From Nocardioides sp. zg-DK7169 (GTDB lineage: Bacteria > Actinomycetota > Actinomycetes > Propionibacteriales > Nocardioidaceae), in NCBI RefSeq assembly GCF_013155365.1, contig NZ_JABJRA010000005.1, forward strand, positions 1 through 64,000: 64,000 nt of DNA, written 5' to 3'. The position numbers were made by a program, and so were the translations under genes. The stretch's first letter is position 1; the number at the start of each line of letters is the position of its first letter. Under the pieces are notes generated by a model. The model did no database searches and had not been told where the DNA came from. It worked only from the letters and a program-made list of their open reading frames with translations. Positions 58,479 to 64,000 of the stretch are shown here, piece after piece.

Positions 58479-59924
58479 GTGACCGCCGTCGAGCCCGCTC
58501 CCGCCGCCGGCACGACGTACGTCGCGGACCCGCGGCGCTGGCGGATCCTGGCCACGGTGCAGGTGCTGGGCTTCATGTCGCTGCTCGACGTGAGCATCGT
58601 CAACGTCGCGCTGCCCTCGATCCGCTCCGACCTGGCCATCTCCACCGAGACCGCGCAGTGGGTGGTGTCGGGCTACACGCTGGCGTTCGGGCTGACCCTG
58701 GTCGCGAGCGGTCGACTGGGCGACGCCTACGGTCGCCGCCGGATGCTGCTGATCGGGCTCGGCGCGTTCGTGGCCAGCAGCATGCTGGTCGGGCTCGCGC
58801 CCACCCCGGAGCTGCTGATCGCCGCCCGGCTGGCCCAGGGCGCGGCCGCCGGGATCCTCTCCCCGCAGTCGACCGGGCTGATCCAGCAGCTGTTCCGCGG
58901 CGCGGAGCGGGCGCGCGCCTTCGGCCGCTTCGGGCTGACCATCTCGCTGTCCTCGGCGGTCGGTCCGCTGGTCGGCGGGCTGATCCTCGGCGTGGCCGGC
59001 GGACCCGAGGGCTGGCGCTGGATCTTCTGGGTCAACGTCCCGATCGGGCTCGTCGCGCTGGTCGCCATCGCCCGGACCCTGCCGCCCAAGCCGCGCGAGC
59101 CCGACGCCGACGGCCGCGTGGACGTGCCGGGCTCGCTGCTGCTCGGCCTGAGCGTGCTGTGCCTGCTCTACCCGCTGGTCGGCGTGCGCTCCGGGATCGG
59201 CTGGTCGATGCTGCTGGCGCCCGCCGCGGTGCTGGTCGGGTGGGCGTTCCTGCGCTGGGAGCGGCACACCCAGGCCGCCGGCCGGCCCCCGCTGCTGGAC
59301 GTGGCGCTGCTGCGCCGGCTGCCCGGCTACGGCATCGGCATCGCGGTCGGGGCCACCTACGTCACCGCCTTCACCGGCATCACGCTCGTGCTCTCGGTCC
59401 ACCTCCAGGAGGGGCGCGCCCTGGGCCCGCTGGAGACCGGGCTGCTGCTCACCCCGCTCGCGGTCGGCGCGGCCGTGATCGCGCCGGTGGCCAGCCGCGG
59501 CCTGGGGGTGCTCGGGCGCCGGATCACGGTGCTGGCGCTGCTGGTGATGATCGCGGCCACGCTCGCCACCGCGCTGGCAGTCCCGGGGCGCGGCGACACC
59601 GCCCTGTGGTGGGTGCTGGTGCCGCTGCTGCTGGTCGCCGGCCTCGGCGGCGGCGCGGTCATCCCGCCGAACTTCACCCTCACCCTGGCCGAGGTGCCGC
59701 CCGCCATGGGCGGGGCCGCCGCCGGCGTGGTGCAGACGGCCCAGCGGATCGGCTCCTCCCTCGGCAGCGCGCTGCTGATGACGGCGTACGGCCTGGGCGG
59801 GCCGGACCCCGGGCAGGCGCTGCGCGTCGCGCTGCTGGTCGCGGTCGCGGTGCTCCTGCTCGCGCTCGCCCTGGCGGTGGGCGCGGCCCGCGCCGGTCGG
59901 CGTACCCCGGCATCGGCCGGCTGA
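58479..59924 (+). CDS. MFS transporter, DHA2 (EmrB/QacA, 14-TM) family
   Basis: About 481 residues with ~14 membrane helices. Motif A is [16 protein letters not shown]; antiporter motif C-like [15 protein letters not shown]; signature [20 protein letters not shown] with the acidic Asp in helix 1 and VNVALPSI. It exports drugs by H+ antiport, substrate unknown. GTG at 58479 was chosen by alignment with the following paralogue ([11 protein letters not shown]); an ATG at 58449 is possible. Divergent from purC. Tandem duplicate of the next gene. Confidence 0.88.
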   Translation: MTAVEPAPAAGTTYVADPRRWRILATVQVLGFMSLLDVSIVNVALPSIRSDLAISTETAQWVVSGYTLAFGLTLVASGRLGDAYGRRRMLLIGLGAFVASSMLVGLAPTPELLIAARLAQGAAAGILSPQSTGLIQQLFRGAERARAFGRFGLTISLSSAVGPLVGGLILGVAGGPEGWRWIFWVNVPIGLVALVAIARTLPPKPREPDADGRVDVPGSLLLGLSVLCLLYPLVGVRSGIGWSMLLAPAAVLVGWAFLRWERHTQAAGRPPLLDVALLRRLPGYGIGIAVGATYVTAFTGITLVLSVHLQEGRALGPLETGLLLTPLAVGAAVIAPVASRGLGVLGRRITVLALLVMIAATLATALAVPGRGDTALWWVLVPLLLVAGLGGGAVIPPNFTLTLAEVPPAMGGAAAGVVQTAQRIGSSLGSALLMTAYGLGGPDPGQALRVALLVAVAVLLLALALAVGAARAGRRTPASAG

Positions 59925-59963
59925 CCCGTGTCGCCGGACCGAGGAGAGGGAACCTGCACCTCG

Positions 59964-61436
59964 ATGAACGAGCAGACCCCGCCGCGGCACGCCCCGGCCT
60001 CCCCCGGTGCCAGCGACGACACGTACGTCGCGGACCCCCGGCGCTGGCGCATCCTCGCGGTCAACCTGGTCGTCGGGTTCATGTCCCTGCTCGACGTCAC
60101 GGTCGTCAACGTGGCGCTGCCGTCGATGCGCGAGGCGCTGGACACCTCGACCTCGACGGTGCAGTGGGTGGTGTCCGGCTACGCGCTGACCTTCGGGCTG
60201 ACGCTGGTGGCCGGCGGCCGGCTCGGCGACGCCTACGGACGGCGCCGACTGATGACCCTCGGGCTGCTCGGCTTCATGGTCTCCAGCGTGCTGGTCGGGC
60301 TGGCGCCGAACGTCGAGACGGTGATCCTCGCCCGGCTCCTCCAGGGCGCGTCGGCGGGGCTGCTGACCCCGCAGAACACCGGCCTGATCCAGGACCTGTT
60401 CCGCGGCGCGGAGCGCGGCCGCGCGTTCGGGATGTTCGGGGTCACCGTCGCGACCGCCTCGGCGCTCGGGCCGGTGATCGGCGGCTCGATCATCGCGCTG
60501 GCCGGCGAGGAGGACGGCTGGCGCTGGCTGTTCTGGATCAACGTCCCGATCGGGCTGGCCGCCCTCATCGGCATCGTGCGCCTCACCCCGGGACGCCGCG
60601 GCGCCGAGGAGCGGCCCTGGATCGACGTGGTCGGCGCGGTGCTGCTGGGGCTGACCGTCCTGGCCGTGCTGTGGCCGATGGTGCTCGCCGAGGGCGGGCA
60701 CCGGCTCCCGCTGCTGCTGGTCCCGCTCGCCGTCCCGCTGGGCTGGGCGTTCGTGCGCTGGGAGGCGCGGCTGCGCCGGGTCGGGCGCCCGCCGCTGCTG
60801 GAGGTCGGCCTGCTGCGCCAGGTGCCCGGCTACGCCGACGGCCTGGTGATCGGCACCCTCTACTTCACCGGCTTCACCGGCATCTTCCTGGTGCTCTCGG
60901 TGCACCTGCAGGAGCAGCTCGGCCTCTCCCCGCTCGAGGCCGGCCTGCTGATCACGCCGTTCGCCGTGGGCTCGGGGTTCACCGCCCCGGCGGCCGGGCG
61001 GCTGGTCAACAGGATCGGGCGCCGGATCACCGTGTGGGCGCTGGTGATGATGATGTCCGGGATCGTGCTGGTCGCGCTGCTCGCGCCGGGGCGCGAGGGC
61101 ACCTCGCTGGCCCTGGTCCTGGTGCCCAGCCTGCTGCTGGCCGGCATCGGCGCGGGCGGGGTCATCTCGCCGAACTTCACCCTCACCCTGGCCGACGTCC
61201 CGCCCGCGATGGGCGGCGCGGCCGGCGGCGCGGTGCAGACCGGGCAGCGCATCGGCACCGCCTTCGGTGCGGCGCTGCTGATGACCGCCTACGGCACCGG
61301 GTCGGCCACCTCGCCCGCCACCGGGCTGCGCGCGGCGCTGGTGACCGCGCTGGTGCTGCTCAGCCTCGCGCTCGTGGTCGCCATCCGCTCGGCGCGCGCC
61401 GAGCACGCCGGCCCCGGCGGGACGCCCACCCGCTGA
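59964..61436 (+). CDS. MFS transporter, DHA2 (EmrB/QacA, 14-TM) family, second copy
   Basis: 490 residues, same architecture as the previous gene and clearly similar along the length: [91 protein letters not shown]. It lies 39 bases after its neighbour on the same strand, so the pair is probably an operon from tandem duplication. Start ATG 59964 is likely; GTG 59928 cannot be excluded. Substrate unknown. No regulator is adjacent. Confidence 0.9.
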   Translation: MNEQTPPRHAPASPGASDDTYVADPRRWRILAVNLVVGFMSLLDVTVVNVALPSMREALDTSTSTVQWVVSGYALTFGLTLVAGGRLGDAYGRRRLMTLGLLGFMVSSVLVGLAPNVETVILARLLQGASAGLLTPQNTGLIQDLFRGAERGRAFGMFGVTVATASALGPVIGGSIIALAGEEDGWRWLFWINVPIGLAALIGIVRLTPGRRGAEERPWIDVVGAVLLGLTVLAVLWPMVLAEGGHRLPLLLVPLAVPLGWAFVRWEARLRRVGRPPLLEVGLLRQVPGYADGLVIGTLYFTGFTGIFLVLSVHLQEQLGLSPLEAGLLITPFAVGSGFTAPAAGRLVNRIGRRITVWALVMMMSGIVLVALLAPGREGTSLALVLVPSLLLAGIGAGGVISPNFTLTLADVPPAMGGAAGGAVQTGQRIGTAFGAALLMTAYGTGSATSPATGLRAALVTALVLLSLALVVAIRSARAEHAGPGGTPTR

Positions 61437-61438
61437 TC

Positions 61439-61473
61439 ACGTGCCGGGCCTCAGAGGATCTCGCCCGGCACGT
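61439..61473. terminator. Hairpin between MFS and purB 3' ends
   Basis: 11-bp perfect arms, ACGTGCCGGGC / GCCCGGCACGT, with a 13-base loop, placed at the convergent 3' ends. It overlaps the last codons of purB. Confidence 0.5.
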
Positions 61474-62881
61474 ACGCCGCGGCGTCGGGGTGCTGCTCGG
61501 CGATCTCCCCCACCCGGCGCACGACCTCCTGCACCTGCGCGACCGCGGCACCGGTGAAGGTGATCGGCTCCGCGACCAGCGAGGCGAGCTGCTCGGCGTC
61601 CAGGCCCAGGCGCGGGTCGGCGGCGAGCTTCTCGAAGACGTCGTTGTGGGCCTGACCGCGGCGCATGTCGAGCGCGGTGCCGACCGCGGCCTCCTTGATC
61701 GCCTCGTGCGCGACCTCGCGGCCCACGCCGTTGCGCACCGCGGCCATCAGCACCTTGGTGGTGGCCAGGAACGGCAGGTAGCGGTCCAGCTCGCGCTGGA
61801 TGACGGCCGGGAAGGCGCCGAACTCGTCGAGCACGGTGAGGAAGGTCTGGAACAGGCCGTCGGCGGCGAAGAAGGCGTCCGGGAGCGCGACGCGGCGCAC
61901 CACGGAGTCGGAGACGTCGCCCTCGTTCCACTGGTCGCCGGCGAGCTCGCCGATCATCGAGACGTGCCCGCGCAGGACGACCGCGAGGCCGTTGACGCGC
62001 TCGCAGGAGCGGCTGTTCATCTTGTGCGGCATCGCCGAGGAGCCGACCTGGCCCTCCTTGAAGCCCTCGGTCACGATCTCGTTGCCGGCCATCAGGCGCA
62101 CCGTGGTGGCCAGGTTGGACGGCGCGGCGACCAGCTGGGCCAGCGAGGTGACCACGTCGTAGTCGAGCGAGCGCGGGTAGACCTGGCCGACGCTGGTGAA
62201 GACCCGGTCGAAGCCGAGGTGGGCCGCGACCCGGCCCTCGAGCTCGGCGAGCCGGGACTCGTCGCCGTCGAGCAGGTCGAGCATGTCCTGCGCGGTGCCC
62301 ATCGGGCCCTTGATGCCGCGCAGCGGGTAGCGGCCGAGCAGGTCCTCGACCCGCTCGATGCCGACCATCAGCTCATCGGCGGCGGTCGCGAAACGCTTGC
62401 CCAGCGTGGTCGCCTGGGCGGCGACGTTGTGGCTGCGCCCGGCCATCACGGTGACCTCGTGCTCGGCGGCGAGCCGGCCGAGGCGCACCAGCGCAGCGAC
62501 CGCGCGGTCGCGGACCAGCGCCAGGGACTGGCGCAGCTGGAGCTGCTCGACGTTCTCGGTGAGGTCGCGCGAGGTCATGCCCTTGTGGATGTGCTCGTGG
62601 CCGGCGAGGTCGCAGAACTCCTCGATGCGGGCCTTCACGTCGTGGCGGGTGATCCGCTCGCGTGCCGCGATCGAGGCCAGGTCGACGCCGGCCTCCCCGC
62701 GGTCGACGACGGCCTGGTAGGCCTCCACGACCCCGTCCGGGACCTCGATGCCGAGGTCGCGCTGGGCCTTCAGGACCGCGACCCAGAGCTGGCGCTCCAG
62801 GACGATCTTGTGCTCGGGCGACCAGATCCGGGCCAGCTCGGCGCTCGCGTAGCGGGTGGCCAGGACGTTGGGGACGATCAT
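61451..62881 (-). CDS. purB: Adenylosuccinate lyase
   Basis: 476 residues. Cleaves SAICAR and adenylosuccinate, releasing fumarate. Starts IVPNVLATRYASAELARIWS; helical core has LAGHEHIHKGMTSRDLTENV, VMAGRSHNVAAQATTLGKRF (catalytic His), VGSSAMPHKMNSRSCERVNG (fumarase-superfamily signature with catalytic Ser). ATG at 62881 shares a base with the purD stop (TGATG), so purD-purB are translationally coupled. Confidence 0.96.
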   Translation of the reverse strand: MIVPNVLATRYASAELARIWSPEHKIVLERQLWVAVLKAQRDLGIEVPDGVVEAYQAVVDRGEAGVDLASIAARERITRHDVKARIEEFCDLAGHEHIHKGMTSRDLTENVEQLQLRQSLALVRDRAVAALVRLGRLAAEHEVTVMAGRSHNVAAQATTLGKRFATAADELMVGIERVEDLLGRYPLRGIKGPMGTAQDMLDLLDGDESRLAELEGRVAAHLGFDRVFTSVGQVYPRSLDYDVVTSLAQLVAAPSNLATTVRLMAGNEIVTEGFKEGQVGSSAMPHKMNSRSCERVNGLAVVLRGHVSMIGELAGDQWNEGDVSDSVVRRVALPDAFFAADGLFQTFLTVLDEFGAFPAVIQRELDRYLPFLATTKVLMAAVRNGVGREVAHEAIKEAAVGTALDMRRGQAHNDVFEKLAADPRLGLDAEQLASLVAEPITFTGAAVAQVQEVVRRVGEIAEQHPDAAAYVPGEIL

Positions 62882-64000
62882 CAGGACTCCTTGACGGAGG
62901 CGCCTTCGACGACGCCCAGGGGTTCGGCTGCGATGTCCGAGCGGCACTGGAGGCCCTCGAACGAGATCTTCTCGGCGGCGGCGTAGGCGCGCGCCCGGGC
63001 GTCGGCCACGTCGGTGCCGGTGGCGCGCACGGCGAGCACCCGGCCGCCGGCGGTGACCAGCTCCTCCCCGACCAGCGCGGTGCCGGCGTGGATGACGTCC
63101 ACGTCCGGCTCGGCGTCCGCGAGGGACACCCCGTCGATCACGTCGCCCTTGGAGGAGGACTCGGGGTAGCCGGCCGAGGCCAGCACCACGCTGACGGCGG
63201 CCTCGTCGCGGAAGAGCGGAGCCTCCGTGCCGGCCAGGCGACCCTCGGCCGCGGCGAGCAGCAGCCCGCCCAGCGGGGTGTCCAGCACCGCCAGCACCGG
63301 CTGGATGTCGGGGTCGCCGAAGCGGACGTTGAACTCGATGACCCGCGGGCCGGCGGCGGTCAGGGCCAGCCCGACGTAGAGGCAGCCCACGAACGGCGCG
63401 CCGCGCCGGGCCATCTCCGCCAGCGTCGGCTCCACCACGGTCTCGACCACGGTGCTCGTCAGGTCGGCGGGCGCCCAGGTCAGTGGCGTGTAGGAGCCCA
63501 TGCCGCCGGTGTTCGGGCCCCGGCCGCCGTCGAAGATCCGCTTGAAGTCCTGTGCCGGCTGCAGCGGGCGGGTCGTGGTGCCGTCGCAGATCGCGAACAG
63601 CGAGACCTCCGGGCCGTCGAGGAACTCCTCGACCACCACGCGCCCGCAGGTCGCGGCGTGGGCCAGCGCCTCCGCGCGGTCGGTGGTCACCACGACGCCC
63701 TTGCCGGCGGCCAGTGCGTCGTCCTTCACGACGTACGGCGCGCCGAACGCGTCCAGCGCGGCCGCGACCTGCTCGGGGGTCTCGCAGGTGGCCGACCGGG
63801 CGGTCGGCACGCCCGCGGCGGCCATGACCTCCTTGGAGAAGGCCTTGGAGCCCTCGAGCCGGGCCGCCTCGCGGGAGGGCCCGAAGCAGGCGATGCCAGC
63901 CGCGCGGACCGCGTCGGCCACCCCGGCGACCAGCGGCGCCTCGGGGCCGACGACGACCATGTCGGCGCCGATCGCGGTGGCCAGCGCGGCGACCGCGGCC
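62881..64000 (-). CDS. purD: Phosphoribosylamine-glycine ligase (N-terminus beyond window)
   Basis: 373 codons visible, open to the window end; a complete PurD has ~420 residues, so roughly the first 50 are missing. GAR synthetase joins phosphoribosylamine and glycine with ATP. Motifs: VVVGPEAPLVAGVADAVRAA, GPSREAARLEGSKAFSKEVM, YVVKDDALAAGKGVVVTTDR (ATP-grasp), VVVEEFLDGPEVSLFAICDG, PNTGGMGSYTPL, VIEFNVRFGDPD. Followed by purB. Confidence 0.95.
   Translation of the reverse strand, partial: AAVAALATAIGADMVVVGPEAPLVAGVADAVRAAGIACFGPSREAARLEGSKAFSKEVMAAAGVPTARSATCETPEQVAAALDAFGAPYVVKDDALAAGKGVVVTTDRAEALAHAATCGRVVVEEFLDGPEVSLFAICDGTTTRPLQPAQDFKRIFDGGRGPNTGGMGSYTPLTWAPADLTSTVVETVVEPTLAEMARRGAPFVGCLYVGLALTAAGPRVIEFNVRFGDPDIQPVLAVLDTPLGGLLLAAAEGRLAGTEAPLFRDEAAVSVVLASAGYPESSSKGDVIDGVSLADAEPDVDVIHAGTALVGEELVTAGGRVLAVRATGTDVADARARAYAAAEKISFEGLQCRSDIAAEPLGVVEGASVKES

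Noticed and set aside
58359..61406. Long minus-strand extension of purC through both MFS genes
   Set aside because: Only the last 298 codons match PurC; the upstream part is antisense to two clear membrane transporters.

Overview
The window is very GC-rich, with dense coding, many GTG starts and short intergenic gaps. The gene set (DosR/DevR-type two-component system, fused CydDC, DUF222/13E12 HNH protein with a GAAC-N4-GTTC SOS box, DUF3073, DUF3817, separate PurS/PurQ/PurL) points to a high-GC actinobacterium. My best guess is Nocardioidaceae (Nocardioides-like); that is inference from gene content, not a database match.

Layout. (1) 1-1000: right end of an IS3-type element, a degenerate tyrosine-recombinase-like remnant, a strong terminator and tRNA-Lys. 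(2) 1.06-18.3 kb: a low-oxygen/stress block with a lipoprotein, pyruvate phosphate dikinase, two tandem-domain universal stress proteins, a GAF sensor kinase, a DevR-type response regulator, a PPOX protein, an Acg-type nitroreductase and cydA-cydB-cydDC (cytochrome bd and its assembly exporter). Four promoters in this block carry sites resembling the DosR box (GGGAC-N4-GnCC(C)T), so it reads as one dormancy/hypoxia regulon. It ends with a membrane SpoIIE-type phosphatase. (3) 18.4-26.6 kb: acyl-CoA dehydrogenase, a bacteriophytochrome whose output is a PP2C phosphatase, GNAT, PaaI thioesterase, type II NADH dehydrogenase, an RsbW-like ATPase fused to an unrecognised domain, and a small zincin. 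(4) 26.6-30.5 kb: tRNA-Asp, tRNA-Glu and tRNA-Phe, a P-loop GTPase, an SDR behind a palindromic operator, and an SOS-boxed DUF222-HNH gene. (5) 30.6-45.4 kb: a BarA-like hybrid kinase coupled to a beta-propeller-like protein, a leucine/valine-type dehydrogenase, DUF3073, purF-purM, a second sensor kinase, M20 dipeptidase, SCP-like protein, a YhiM/DUF2776-like membrane protein and a WYL regulator. (6) 45.4-48.0 kb: a drug-exporter-type ABC pair divergent from the WYL gene across a perfect inverted repeat, then a hydrolase. (7) 48.0-64.0 kb: arfB, purL, a secreted DUF1906 protein, purS-purQ-DUF3817, a stress-protein homologue, a frameshifted acyl-CoA synthetase, a PAP2 protein, purC with an SRPBCC gene, two tandem MFS exporters, and purB-purD running off the end.

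Eight de novo purine genes (purF, M, L, Q, S, C, B, D) all lie on the minus strand in small translationally coupled groups, interrupted by unrelated genes. The most unusual sequence features are a 22-bp-period tandem repeat with a palindromic core at two distant sites (4503-4568 and 56978-57042), the apparent DosR-type regulon, the phytochrome-phosphatase fusion and a clean one-base frameshift in the acyl-CoA synthetase. I saw no CRISPR array, no complete prophage and no secondary-metabolite cluster.
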